DNA from: Ectobius pallidus
Taxonomy: Eukaryota > Arthropoda > Insecta > Blattodea > Ectobiidae
Direction: 5' to 3'
Assembly (NCBI GenBank): GCA_964059195.1
Contig: CAXKWD010000009.1
Span: forward strand, 84,789,432 to 84,853,431
Length of the DNA: 64,000 nucleotides
Shown here in pieces: positions 23,863 to 37,520 of this stretch (the first letter of the stretch is position 1; the number at the start of each line of letters is the position of its first letter). Under the pieces are notes generated by a model, which saw only the letters and a program-made list of their open reading frames with translations, made no database searches and was not told the DNA's origin. The position numbers were made by a program, and so were the translations under genes.

Positions 23863-25635
23863 ATCATGGAAATGAATAATTTAGGTATATCATGAGGATT
23901 TCTAAGTGGTTTCTTTTGGATTCAGCTAAACTACTAACCAATAGGAAGTATCTTTCATGATCTTGGTGGCTTATTCGAAACTTGTGTCGATAGTTTGGAG
24001 GTCACGTGTGTACGGGCGAGTGTGCAAAGCCGTGCTGTGTGCTGTGATGTGGTCTCAATGGAGGAAATGTTGACTGCGTTTGCAAATTTCAGGATTCGGT
24101 AGAATTTTTTATTTTAATTTTTTCTTTTTCGTTGAAAAAGATTAAAAAATGATGGAACATGATTGTCGAGGCTGCTATGAGTAATCTTAATGGAAGGAAA
24201 GTATAGGAATGGTGGGGTAAAGCAGGGTTGAACAATGGTTTGACAACCATCTTCATATGCATAGCAGTGAAAAACTGTTAACGATTGGTATTACGGAATG
24301 TAGATTGGAGTAGCTTTATTTTTATCCAAATGGCTGAAACAGTGAAATGAATATCCGTCAAAATGTCAGCTAATTTATGAGAGTGTTTGCTAAAGAGCAG
24401 ATTGTTCACACTACAGCAGAAATCCAATTACTCAATTTTAAGTGCACTTGTTTTATTGTATATACAGGCTTTCTGGGCGCTGATGTGAAATGGTTTCCCA
24501 TGCTATAAGTAGAGTGAAATTATTATATACAACCAAGCTTTTTTTTTTTGTATCTTATCTCTCTACTAGGGATTGAGTGAATTGTGAATTTGTTTACAGC
24601 AATCCTAATACTGTAAACTTTAACTCAGGTGTTAAAGATAATTTATTTACTTTTAATATATTAGTATTCAAGTATTATTATTTATATTATTTACTCTTGA
24701 ATTACATGCACAATTCCCCTGAATAATACTTTAATTTTCAAAATTTTAGTATCAATATGGAAAAAACAGTGAGAGGAATAACCCAAGTTTTAGCTGAATA
24801 AATACTCAAAGTCCCTAAAGAACTAAACTTATAAAACATGTTTCCAGAGTTCTTGCCTTCATGTTCAGCCAAATTCAGTCTTACGTATTGTCACACATTG
24901 TATGTAGATAACACTCTTGTTTACATTTGAAATTGTCATTTTAATGTTGGGTGTGAAAATTAGTTAGATTTTCAGTATTTTTAAATGCTTTTATTTAAAT
25001 TTATATTTTTTTTAGTAATTATGGTCCATCAGCAAATTCGTATCTTCATATAACTCAAAGTGAATTTTTGACTGTCACTAGTTCTCATTATTTTAATTGC
25101 TCATTTTCTGAACAAAAGCTGAACGCTTGATTAACTATTATTCAACTAATGTTGTTTAATTATTTTAACAGACTATTCAACCTGCAGATGTTTGAGACAG
25201 ATCTTTGATCTACAGTGAGATCACTTACCATGGAATTAACTCACTCTTAACATTAGGGATAGCCCTGATTAGGGTTGAAATGACACCATAGAGCAGAGGG
25301 CTGACAGCCACACTATTTCATGCGCCAGTTGTCGGAAAATATCTGAGCCTTCATCTCCAAGAACTTGACAGACCCAACTTGGGCATGTATATTCATATTC
25401 GTAGGTCTTTGTAGCCCCTCTGTTCGAGGCATAAGGCCTCCAAGTGGAGATTTCGGTACCTACATTATTTTGGTTACATTTATTTTCTGAGAGAAAGCAG
25501 AAGGACAAGTGGTAAGCAGAAGGACATTGTGGATATGGTCTCACAACCCTCACAGGAAACTAAGGTAAGACTTTGATGTGAAAGGCCCATGGAATTTGTC
25601 CCAAGACTCTAATTTAGACTGGGATTCTTTAGCGT
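23863..25635. other. Intergenic AT-rich DNA, no gene recognised
   Basis: Only short frames, no domains or bounded elements seen. May contain 3' UTR of the upstream gene. Confidence 0.5.
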
Positions 25636-25639
25636 GCTG

Positions 25640-25788
25640 TTGTAAATCTACAACACAGGCCTCCCTGCTCCCTCCTGGAGGACTCCATACCCAGGATCTT
25701 TACATCCATTGCCTGTGGCCAGATTTGAACCCACGACCTTCAGATCCAGAGTTGGGCAAACTGTCTCTATATCACCTTGGCCACTAGG
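25640..25788 (-). mobile_element. tRNA-derived SINE head (minus strand)
   Basis: On the minus strand: CCTAGTGGCCAAGGTGATAT, then GGTCGTGGGTTCAAATCTGG with a B-box-like core, then GATCCTGGGTATGGAGTCCT. The body may extend left toward 25270; that boundary is not clear. Confidence 0.65.
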
Positions 25789-25962
25789 CATGTACACCTG
25801 TAGGTTGCACATAAATGTAATTCAGATATTAATAATATTAATAACAATTTGTTCACACTAAGTTATTGAATTATAAATTGCAAGTTGAAGACTTTCTATA
25901 GTTTCTTCTACTATCTAATTGCAAAGTAATAATGTACATGAATTATTTCTTCATTTGTGACG

Positions 25963-26215
25963 GTCTTATAATGAAGTGGTCAGAGCTTCTGACTGATAAA
26001 TAGGTCCTAGGTTTGATTCCATATCAACCATGATGAAATTTTATCCTTCATTGATGGTTCCCCGACGATTATGGTGAGATTAGTATGTAAGAGTTTAAGT
26101 ACTCACTGGCAGTCATTCATAAATCCCCTCATCTCTTATCATGTACACGTCTGCCAACTCTCAGGGTAATATCACAAACCCTTACAAGATAGTGGTGGTA
26201 CTGACTAAATAAAAA
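25963..26215 (+). mobile_element. tRNA-derived SINE (+ strand)
   Basis: GGTCTTATAATGAAGTGGTC, then a B-box-like TAGGTTTGATTCC, then GGTTCCCCGACGATTATGGT and TACACGTCTGCCAACTCTCA; ends in an A/AAT-rich tail. A different family from the SINE at 11062. Confidence 0.6.
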
Positions 26216-26831
26216 ATAATAATAACAATTTACTAGATTAGCCATCAGTGTTGCCAGTTATAAAATAATTTATAGTTAGCATTTTATTGCATTTAAAATT
26301 ATTTTTACCCTCTTTAAAATACAACTTTGATCTAAAATAAAATGATTTATGGCAGACTTTAAATTATTCATGAAATTTAGTGCAAAATTTGCCACTAGAC
26401 ATAGGAAGCTAGTGACATTGCTTCCTTCACTTATTATGAGCAATTGGATATCTGCTGTACAGCAGTGCATTGGATGAAACTGCACTTGAAGATGTATGAA
26501 AAAATTACTGTGAACTTACAGTGAAATTACTGTATTCTTTCTGAATATGACTCCACTGTTTCAAAACTTGGTACACAACGTGTTGAATGATAACAGCATA
26601 CAGGCCAGCTATAATTGTTTATATATGACATTACTTGTTCTGTGGAGTTGCATTTTAGTGCCATAAGAGGCACAGATGTAGATCCTGGTTTTCAAAAGTT
26701 TTAAGACCATCATATTTTTATGTTTTGATGAAACTTATGTTCTGCATTAAGCAATGAGTTATTTCTTCCGGAAACATGTCCACAAGCTAAAAATAGATGC
26801 TCTGTGGTAATAAAGTCTGATGATCTCTAGA

Positions 26832-27118
26832 GTAAGGAAATATCTCTCTGGTTTGCAGCTAGGTGAGGAGTTTGACGTTTCCGTTTGAGAGGCCGATGCT
26901 ACGTCCATCCTCAGAAGAGACAGGTTGGCCCTAAAAACTGGGAATTAGAACAGCTGTTTGCTGATTGGTAAACTCTGCCCGACACAGGTTGGTATACATA
27001 ACCCCCCCCACGAGACGCTCAACACTTGACTGAGGATTAAGGCAGCATCAGCCTCTTAAACATTGGAAAAGGCCAAACTTCTCAACTAACTACAAACTCG
27101 AGAAGAATATTTCCATAT
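26832..27118. repeat. Foldback element, ~290 bp
   Basis: The left arm (26832-26914) and right arm (27030-27118) are inverted copies at moderate identity: GTTTGCAGCTAGGTGAGGAG, GAGAGGCCGATGCTACG and ATCCTCAG on the left match, in complement, CTGAGGATT, GCATCAGCCTCTTAAA and CTTCTCAACTAACTACAAAC on the right. No target duplication resolved. Confidence 0.65.
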
Positions 27119-27125
27119 GGTAACT

Positions 27126-30100
27126 TATGGCAGGAAACCCGCCAGGCATAAATATCTAAAGTAAGGAATAGTATACGAAGCAGCTTTAAATAATTGTAAT
27201 TATCTTAGTGCCATTCTAAATCAAGCAGCTCTTAAACTTAGTTTTATTTATTGAGATGTTAGTTGTATATTTTTGTATTTGTGTGAGCTGTTATTAGTTT
27301 TCCTGTTCTAGCAGCATATCCACTAGTTCAGTCCTTGCTTGTAAGGGTCTGTCAATTTTTAAGTTTCAGGTTGAAACAGGCTAGGTGATTTGCATTGAGT
27401 CCTGTTCACACTAAGTGGCTTTTATTGAATTAAGGTCGAAAGAGTTTGCAGTTACAGAGCTAAAGAGTAGAAGGAGACTCCCTGAACCCGTGAATCAGCC
27501 GAGACTGTCGAGGTACTCTTAACAGGATGAGAAACTGAAGAGAGGCTGATATATTCTGTTTGAAGGTAAAGCGGTGAATAGGTAAATATATTTATTAGTG
27601 AAGTAGGCCATATTGTGTTAGATTATGCAGTTCACAGCTTAGAAATGGCAGAAGAATGTGAAACACAGAGGAGCCAAGACAAAAGGGAGGATCAAGCTAT
27701 AAAATAGAATATAAGAAACTGTAATGTCTATGTGATTTGATATATGTCTACAGGGACAGTGACCTGGGTCAGAACCAGTGGACACCTGTAACGATTCCTT
27801 TATAATGATTCTTAGCCCTCAATAAGTTCATTCATTCAGTCACCATATTATAGAGCTCATAGCTCTACTTGAGATTCAACAGAATTGACCTTGAATTGAT
27901 GCTATTGTGGTTACTTTACTGGAGGCAGAATAGGAGAAGAAGAGTTAGGTGATATTCATTTCTCCCAATCATTTCTGAATATTTGAAGAAAGGTTTCTTG
28001 TATATTTTATGTCGTAAAATATTTCAAGGTTCTTTCAGCAAATCTTCTGTCGCCATAGAAGAAGTATAAAAATATCAAGAAAAGAGGCCTAAAATAAATG
28101 TTTATGAGATAAAATCTCAGGTGCTTTTAATTGTTATTAGTTAGCAGAAGTGAGAAGAACAAAGCATAACCACACAGTTCAGCATCTTACAACTGAACAG
28201 GATTCTTCTTTATATATCAATTGACCCTTTTAGCTGTGAAATGGAATGATTAGTCATTTTCCCTGCCATGTAGAAGTCATGAGGACATCTTGTATAGAGT
28301 CTGCAATTCATCAGCTGTGTGCCACATGGAGATAGTCTGAAGTGGCTCATTTAAATTAACGGAAGTTCATGGAAAGATGTCTTGATAATGTTGCTTAGTT
28401 TGTATTGAACCTAAATTATGTAGATCTAGTGCTTATTTTCATTTTCCTCTAGTGATCATCTCACATTTTCATAGTGGAAACAATTTGAATTTTGATACCG
28501 ATCTATCAATATAACACCAGGCCTACATTGCTTAGTGCTTAACATAAAAGTCTCATCATATAACGGTAACCTTGGTTTATTCACAGTGAAACCTTTATTT
28601 TAATGTATTTCCTCTCCATTCTAGTAACAGAGAAAATGTGGTGAGTGTACGTGTACGTGTGCGTGTGCGTGATAGGACTGGTGGAGACAACTCGGGCAGG
28701 ATAGGTGTGTGCTCCAATGTGTAATAAACATTGAACACATAAAATAGAGGAACTATTATTCATTAACTGAAGGGGAAACCAACGAAACTTTGTCTTACAA
28801 AGTCAAGATGAATTCAAGTGTTATAAATAGACATAAAATATGGCCAATGCAGAAACATTTTCATGGATAAGCCATCATATTCTATTATATATAAGAAAGA
28901 GAGAAATTATTATCTATAAACAATAAGAGTAATAATATTGTATGTATTTGTGATCAGGTAACTGTTTAGTCCATTTAACAAAGCAAGCAGATTGGTGCAG
29001 TGCTTTCACAATTTTGATATTCCACTTGCAAATTCAATTTGTGAAGTTGTAAATAGAAATGAATTTTATTTATTGAAAAAAAAAGGCTATGATGACATGC
29101 AGATATGCCTGTACGAGTAGTTCTACATGCACAGGAGCTGAAAGTTTTGATAGAAGAAGACTGATCTTGCTGTTACCAAAGTTATAGCGATAAGCATGTG
29201 GAATATTCTGTTGTGAAACTAGCACATTGTAGCAGTTTTTGTCAGAATCTGCTTATTCTGTTCAATCGACTATGACATATTTTTTTTATAATTTATATGA
29301 ATGTAATAATTTTTTAAAGCTTGTCTTCATGGAAATTTGCCACACAAAAAAGGTTCAAATGGTTACCATATCGTTATGAAATCTTAGCTTCCATAATCCC
29401 AAACTTTCCTTCCTCCCTCTTCCTTTTGTGGAAATGATCGCAATTTTGGAAATGTATTCTAGTGCTTGAATTTGAACGCACATCTCCTGGCTCTCTATAC
29501 CAGGCAGATAAAATATGTTAATGCGACTGAAAAAGGACAAGATAAGATTCTAGCAATGGTAATGAGTAGTAACTATTATGAAGCTTCGCACGATTTGATA
29601 AGAGACTGTCGTGTTACAAAATGTTATGTGTCTCATTCTGTTTCAATGAGAACTTATTTCTCACTTCCACATTTCATCAGTCGTTGTAATCACCTGTCAG
29701 GGAAAGACGATTCATTACCCAAAGTAGTTTTAACTAGTTTTCAAAGGTTCTTAGAATTTTCTTAGAATGCCCCATCTCCATAGAATTTAATTTCGTGATT
29801 TTACTTTTACATCCTGCCACCTACCAGTGGAATGATAGAGTATACTCTGTCGTTTTTAGCTTTTTATATTTTTCTTATAATTCTTTGTGGCATATTAAAT
29901 GTTGACATTAAAGGATTTGTATTATGTTATAATTTCCCATTGTACAGTATTCCTTTTTAAAACGGGGGTTATATTATTTAATTTTACTACTTTATACATA
30001 ACCACATTATATGGAGAATTTAGGAAACCAGCAGAGAACTAAAACACACCTTTCATTTAAAACAATGCTTGCTGGTTATATTAGTTACAAGAGAGCTAAC

Positions 30101-31248
30101 TAAACATTTATGAAGTGCAAATCTAGTTTACACAATTTTTTATTGCTTTTACACTGTATTAAAATTAACTGGCAATTACATAATATGGGCTTTACTAATC
30201 ATGTAATACAAATCCTTGTTAAATGAAGGATTACTGTTTATCAAATACTTACATGCAAGAGATGGTATATTTTTAATTTCTGCGGGTTTCTCCTTTAAGT
30301 TAAACTATGCTCGTAAATGTCATTGATAAGTCACTCATTGCTCCTCGTAGCATGTCAAACTGTATAGGACGAGTTGACATTAATTTCAAATGCAATTTCT
30401 TATTCTTCCTGCTCGAAGCATAACACCTGTTGTGTAAGATCCTTTAGTTTGATATTTGTCTTCTTAAGGGGGGTGTGAAGTGTTGTCTCAACATAAGCTT
30501 CTTCTGCTCCAGACTTAAATCCCTCTTTTGCTCGATTACAATTTTAACAAATCCAGATAAAATTTTACATAAATCCTCAATCATTCCATCTCCTCTTTCT
30601 CTGTTACAATAACACAGTGTATTCTTAAGGTAGTCTGTTCTAAAATTGTTTCTATCAGGGATTTTTTTATTTATTTGTTGTACAAGATAACGATGAGCAT
30701 TGCCCAACATTCATTGCAGAATGTCCCTTATTGTTCACAGTTGTTCTTGTGATCAATTTAAAACTTTGTAGCATGATAGTTTTTTTATATGTTATATATA
30801 TGTATTAAAATTGCTGAAGGCCCATAGAATAAATATTTAGATTCTAGAAAAACTATAATTTTTTTAATATTCAACTAAATCTGTTACCACACTGTGCATT
30901 GTTGGATCAACATCAACCATCCTCTAACTGTAGCAACTAAAATCAATATCCTTGTCATCATTCACATCAGTCGAAATATCAAGTACCTAATTCTTGTAAA
31001 AACTTTGTGTAATTATTGGATATTCTAGTTTTTAAAAGAAACTATGATACAGATAATAGCTCCCTTCCACTTTTCGCCCCAATAAATTCTTGAGTCCACA
31101 GCATTCCGCGAAAATCTTCTGTCATGTCACTGGGTTAGCTTGAGGGTTATTATTTCATTTTTATGAACCAGACAATTATTTTGTCAATTTCCTCAACCCA
31201 GAACTGCTTCCTTAAGTTAATATACAGGGCATTGTACAAACATGAAAG
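27126..31248. other. Intergenic DNA, no gene recognised
   Basis: AT-rich, with short frames only. The longest are 29466-29765 (+) and 30444-30710 (-, 88 codons, containing QQINKKIPDRNNF); neither shows a known domain or splice support. A short GTGTACGTGTGCGTGTGCGT tract lies at about 28647. Confidence 0.5.
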
Positions 31249-31249
31249 A

Positions 31250-31858
31250 TCTATAAAATACTGTCTGTCTGTGCACGATGCCCAGCAAAATCGACTGCAT
31301 GCAGAGATCTGAAATTTTAAACATAGATGGACTGAAGGGTGGCCGAATGCAACTCAAAGCAGGATTTTTAATTTTTGCTTTCCTTCACGAATTATGAGTG
31401 AAAAACTGGCAGAAAACGTGACTTTTTTGCACTATGAAAACATCAGTTTTCAGTAATATATTTCAATTGTCAAATCAATTGCAGGTGGCTTTGAGCTATG
31501 AGCTATGAGCTCACCCTGGTCGATTCGTTTGTTTATAATGTCAAGGCATGCACACACCTGAAATTTTCAACATAGACAGAAGAGGGATAATGAGTGTAGA
31601 CCTAAATGGGCAAACATTCATTGATTTGGATGGAACTCACTATGCAGGGGTTTTCTGGGCCAGGGAACTCAAATCTGAGATCATTTTTCCCAAGCGGCGC
31701 TTAATCATGGAATGCACTCCACAGCCAGATTTTTAACGGTTTCATTATAATTATTAATCGTTTAGTTTATGAATACGTGTAATATGTTTTAATTATTTTG
31801 CTCCTAATTTTTAATCTTTGAATTCATTATCGTGGGCAAAGCCATGGGCACCTGCTAG
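31250..31858 (+). mobile_element. Non-autonomous Helitron, ~609 bp
   Basis: The 3' end is ATCGTGGGCAAAGCCATGGG then CACCTGCTAG followed by T: a CGTGG/CCATG hairpin about 10 bases before CTAG, the standard insect Helitron end. The proposed 5' end is A|TCTATAAAATACTGTCTGTC. No terminal inverted repeats or target duplication, as expected. An internal pair of similar segments (CTGAAATTTT(A/C)AACATAGA near 31309 and 31559) shows partial duplication. The 3' end is well supported; the 5' end is inferred. Confidence 0.65.
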
Positions 31859-31859
31859 T

Positions 31860-34800
31860 CTTACATATTTCAAATTTCCACCACCAGAAAGACATGTTGG
31901 GCTTTGCCATTGTTCTTGTACATTTTCAGTAAATAATTGAATTTTTAATAAACCTATGAATTATATCTTGATAGATAATACTGTGCATATTTAGTAGCCT
32001 ACTATAGTCTATGATGATGGGGCGGTATCTGTTCGTGTGTTTTTATTTTTAATTTCAAGCATTTTTCTTTCATAAAATGACTTTTTTATCTAGTAGAGTG
32101 CATTCATTAATAATTTAGATACATTAAGAACATCATATTGTATAAATATAATAAACATTAATATGTCTTTTATAGGCTATTGTAATAAGTGATAACTCTG
32201 ATTTTTTATTGTAAATGTGAATGAAACATATTTTATAAGGCAACAATATTGTTGTGCATATCAAATTACTATGCTGGACCTTGGATTTCAAATGTTACAT
32301 TTTAGATCCTCTGTGGATTATAGAATTGTATCATTTGAGTCTAAATGTTATTTGTACTGTATTGTATTAAATATTGTTTAACTGCTAGTGCTTTGCAAAT
32401 ATTCCAGCTTTCCTTGGAAGCAGCTTGAGACTCTAGTCAGATAAAATATGTTAATATAGTTTTATTCATAATCACAATTTTTATTTTGTGCACTTGTTTA
32501 TAAGCACATTTATTTCAAGAAGTTTCCACACCCAGACTTAGTGAGGTTAGGCTAGTTATTCCACTGCGCTACACCACATTTTTAACAATGTATATTTTTT
32601 ATTCCCTCAGAATTGTTGCTTTCAAAGTGGCAGTTATATATTTCAATCTCCTATACAATATTCTAACTGGGATGTATTTTATTTTCTCCCATTTGAATCA
32701 TCTTTTTTTATGTGTACATAACGATCACTATTTTTGCTTAAGAAACCACTGTTTCACTGTCGTACTCATGTAGGTTTCTACTTGTAAAAAGTGGACATAG
32801 CATCACTGTGCATCCCATTGCCATTTAGTTGCCATCAGTGAGTAGAATCTTGGATAAACCTATTAATTTTATTATAAATAATGCCAGCATTTAGTGGGGC
32901 ACTTGATATGTGTGTTGACAATTTTACAAAATTCTGAGTGAAAAATACCCCGATAAGTTGCTGGCAATATGAAGTTTAATTCCTATTAAAAGAGACATAA
33001 TATGGTAGGTTAGGGAAATTTTAAGGAACTGTACTATTGTACATTTTAAATTTACCATTAATTACATTTTTGAAAGGGGCCAATTGGAACATTGGAAAAT
33101 TACTTCTAGTATTTTATGAACTTCTTAGATTCTGTCTGCAATTATGGGGAAAATTAATGAGGGTAAATTTAATCGAGGAAGGAAATGGAACTTGCAGTTT
33201 TACCTTTAATGAATTAAATACAAAGCACATCATGCCTTATTCTTTCAGCCATCCACAAACTGAAATAATAGCATAATGACTATCAGGATGACCAGATGGC
33301 ACAATATTATAAGTTATTTTATATTGTGAAGAGAAGTGTATTAAAAAAATAAAGGAAAGGAAATTGACAAAGCAACGAAATCTACGTACTGTTTTTATTA
33401 AAGTATGCAGAATTAAAAGCTGTAGGTTACTAAAAGAAAATTGTAATCTTGTTCGACAACAAACACTTGAAAAAATGTATGAAATCTAGATTACAAAATA
33501 CATAAATAATTTTACAATATAAATACTGTACACTTAATAAAAACTTGTTATTCTGCCTACAAGAAAATATATGCAGTATTATCACTTTTACTGCTTTTGA
33601 GTCTTAAATATATTATTTCAACTATACTCTTTCTCCTTTAAAGTGTATAGTAAAGTAAAAATTTATTGTATTATTTCATAGAACTCATGCAGGCCAACTA
33701 GCTACCTTGATAAATGGAACCTAAATTCCTTAGTTCTAAATAATTTTGTTGAATTATTTACAATATTTACTAGTATGCTCTTGGTTTTTGTTGCTTTGTC
33801 ACATTCCTTTATTTCCGATTGTGGAAAACTATAGCATTGTTTTTTTGATTGCATCACACTGATGTCTTAAACTTTTGACATTGGACATCAAAGTGTAATC
33901 AAGCTATACTTTTTTGCAATTGCCCTTTATTTACATTTTGTGAATTTTTATTTAAGATCATTTCATGTGATTTACATTAGATTTTTGGACATTTTAGTTG
34001 ATGTTGAATATGTATGCAGATTAAGCAATTTATTGTATTAAGGATACCTGCAGTGCATTCATAAAATGTGCTCTACAGTGCCTAGTTAACTATTCATTCA
34101 GAAAATCAAATTATTGCGACCAAGTTAACTCTCAGTTTAATCTTTTTACACCATGTTATTAGGTGAATACATTTAACTCATAAGGGCATTGACTTATTCA
34201 TAGCCAATGCTGGTGCTTGAAACTGATAGGAAACAATTTTAATAAAACATAAGTTACTTCCAACAAAATGATGATTCAAAAGAAGGCTGAATGACATGCA
34301 CCCATACTTAACAATAAATTACATTTTTTATTACTTAAAATACTGTGAAGTTATAATATTTTTAATTTGTCAGCCATTACTACCAGAGGCTCATTTGATT
34401 TTCTTTGGTCGTTCACAAAATAATTACAAACCGAGAAAACATTTTTGTTACTCTGTATATATACTCTGCTGTATTCAGAGTAATATTTTATAAACACAGC
34501 CATGAAGATCTCTTATGCTAACCTTATACCACAGTATAAGTATTAATACAGTAAAGAAACTGTGTGTTAAAAGTCCTATGACAACATGTTGACTGGACGA
34601 CACTAGCGCTTCATGCAGAGATTGAGTAAAGCTACATTCTCATCATATGAAATGGCTTGGGAAAATACATAAACACATCGCAAAATATGTTATGTTAAAA
34701 GAGAAAAATACAGAATATTTTTATTTAATGCAAATCTAATTTTAAATTTAAGAAATAATAAAACAGATAATGTATTATATTCTAGTTAAGAAGAGGTAAA

Positions 34801-35110
34801 CAATACCTAAATAGGCTACTGTTAAGGACTGTACCTAGGCCTAGTATTTTTCCTTTAAAATCATTGCCCTTTAATATAATTTATAATTCAAATTATGATA
34901 ATAAATAGCCTACATATTAATTACGTAAATTATATTATAGGTCTGTCACGTTGTTCATCCTGCACGTCATTGTTGACAGTGTATTTTGATTCTTTGCCTT
35001 ATATGGCAATTAGAATTATAATTAGAATTAGCCCGTTTCATCCCTAAAGGGCAAGGGCCTCTTGACTGGCAAGGTGGCTGTTATGGCAATATACGACTTC
35101 AATTTATCGT
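31860..35110. other. Intergenic DNA, no gene recognised
   Basis: Very AT-rich. GACAAAGCAAC preceded by AATAAAGGAA-like sequence occurs at about 33345-33377 and inverted at 33797-33825, possibly the ends of a ~480-bp MITE; the target site was not resolved. Otherwise no features. Confidence 0.45.
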
Positions 35111-35114
35111 AGGT

Positions 35115-35372
35115 CTATGTAGCGTCAATTACTGCAGGATGGACTTCATTAAACAAAACAAAAAATTCAGGAGCAGTTGGAATTGAAGACACCGTCGGTA
35201 CAGCAGTTTTAATTAACGAGTTTTTATAGGAATTCATAAACTGTCTGTTTTCGGCGTGTGTCAAGCATAGACGGTAATTTTCACTCAAATATTTTACATA
35301 TTTTGTTACTAGGTTTTCTTGTCGACCATATTTTATACACCAGAAATCATTACAACAGAATAAAATATAAAA
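35115..35372 (-). pseudogene. Possible THAP-like domain fragment
   Basis: A minus-strand open frame without ATG ends at a TAG (35115-35117). It reads KYGRQENLVTKYVKYL, then CLTH followed by NSLIKTAVPTVSSIP. A CxxH pair followed by a hydrophobic/AVPT(I/V)xxxP motif is characteristic of the C-terminal half of THAP zinc fingers, found in P-element-like transposases and host proteins. The N-terminal CxxC part is not convincingly present. It could be a coding exon or a TE remnant. Confidence 0.3.
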
Positions 35373-35379
35373 ATATTAC

Positions 35380-37518
35380 ATTAAAGTAACTTGAAACATA
35401 ACCACACCAGAATCACGAGTAAGCCAGTAGACCTACAATAAATATTACTTATTTTCGTTCTTACCTTTCTGGATGTTTCAAGAAAGTGAAGAAATGCAAT
35501 TCAGGATTTTGTCTTTTATTATTACTGAAATTTACAGCAGAATAATAAGGCCCTTTCGAATATAGCGTGTTCTAATAAATACAACACTCCTATTTATTTA
35601 CATACTTCCCGGAGTAGTTTCTGTAGTCTTACTATATGGCCGTTACGATCGCTAGTAAATGCGCACGCATGCTCGGCTGGCAGAAAAACGGGCTGAGTTT
35701 CTGTACTGTATTAATACTTATACTGTGCTTATACTCTTTGTCAGAAATCCTAGATTCATTGATGAAGGCAAAGAAACAATTGCTTCTGTCACAGTGTATT
35801 GTGCATGATCATACAACAAGCTTGTTTTGATTTAATTCCATATTTAATTAAATTCTTCCAAAAAAACACTTGTGTGATCAGCCATTAAAACAAGCAGGTT
35901 AATAGTCCAAATGCCTCAAGTAAAGAAGAATTCATTGTTCCTTTTTTACAAAGACAATGATAAAGCACATGCAATTGAGAGTGTATGAAGTGCTTTAAGA
36001 GTCTCACCCCTCATGCCCTTTGTTTTGTGGTCAGAAATAGACTCGAGAAATAGAGTCGAGCGTTAATAAGGTGAGGAGAGTCGAGTGCTGCAAATACCGT
36101 CTCTTGCTTGATAGTTCTTGCCTTGTCTTTATGATTTTGTACTGCTAGCTTTATATATTAACCAAATTGTATTAATTTCATATGTATGAGGTTTGTTGTA
36201 AGTAAATTTAATCTGTATGGATAGTATGATTTTGTAAAAGTCTATAAATCTAATGGAAGTCATGATGAATAATCTGCACATCTTTATAAAAATGGGAAAT
36301 AGATTTAGTTTAGCAAGTATAGATATAAATAGGCTTTGTGATTAGACTAGTTAAATATAACTGTTAAAAAGGAAAAAGTAAGTTAGGTTTAACTGTACAT
36401 TTCAAGAATATAGTTTATCAGAATGATAAAATTGTGTGAAAAAATTATTTCAAGTTTGTCTTATTCTATAGTAATATTTGCCCAGTTTTTTGAAATCATC
36501 TTTTTCAATTTAAGAATTCAAAACACAATTATAACTCCCAAACTTGTTTGCTTAGTGGATTATTTTAAGTACAGTTAAGCCTGTAATTTACTATTGAGTG
36601 TTCGTGTATATAACAATATATACATATAAGTGCAGAAGAAACTTTGCAATAGATATTGTTTCCAAATATTAAAGCTATACTGAAGTAGTTGCACACTTAC
36701 AACTGTTAAAAATATGATGCCTAAAATATGTTTCAAATTATCTTTAAAAAGACAAAATTGTATTTTCTACATTGAATAGCATTTGTTGATGGCTTCATTA
36801 ATACATAGTAATTAAAGTGTCCTAACCTCAATCCCCATCACATTAAAAATCAAGAAAATTGTCACATGTGAAAATAATTCCCCCAAACAATTTTGCACAA
36901 TTCGTCCAGCTAGAGTGTTGAGTAGGGGTATTTCGTAACATTTTGTTAAAATTTATGTGACCTGATGCATGATATATTATTCAACATTGCAGCTGTGCTC
37001 AGGTCATTAAATTTTAACATTTGTATATCAGAAGAAAAATGTAAAGTGGAGTGTTATTTGTGTAAAATGTATTAATTTAACTATTAACTTTTTTAATTTG
37101 CAGACATAAAGAATATTTCTGTTAGACTTTTGAATACATATATGAACTAAGTACAGGGGATCAAATGTTTATTTGATTCATCTTAAAAACAGATCATTAA
37201 AATATCTTTGACAACGGAATGACACTGATTTATTTTATTTTTCCTTTCAATATCTGCTTCCCCTCAAAACCAGTATTAAACTTGGATAAATCAAACCTCA
37301 AGGGACCAGAACGAACAGTTTAATTTAAAAAGTACCAATATGAGCAAATATTGTGTATTCTGAAGGCAGAGCCAAAGACTCCTATGCAGAGTGGAAGAGA
37401 TATAACTACAGTAGATAACTTTAAAATAAACATAAAACCTATTTGTGTTTTGTGTCTACGTATATGGTTAATTAGATAATTAAGTCAAAACACTGAACTG
37501 TGTGAATAAATAAATAAC
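35380..37518. other. Intergenic DNA, no gene recognised
   Basis: AT-rich. A small CpG-containing patch (about 35636-35695, with GATCGCTAGTAAATGCGCAC) stands out but has no recognised product. Confidence 0.5.
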
Positions 37519-37520
37519 TA

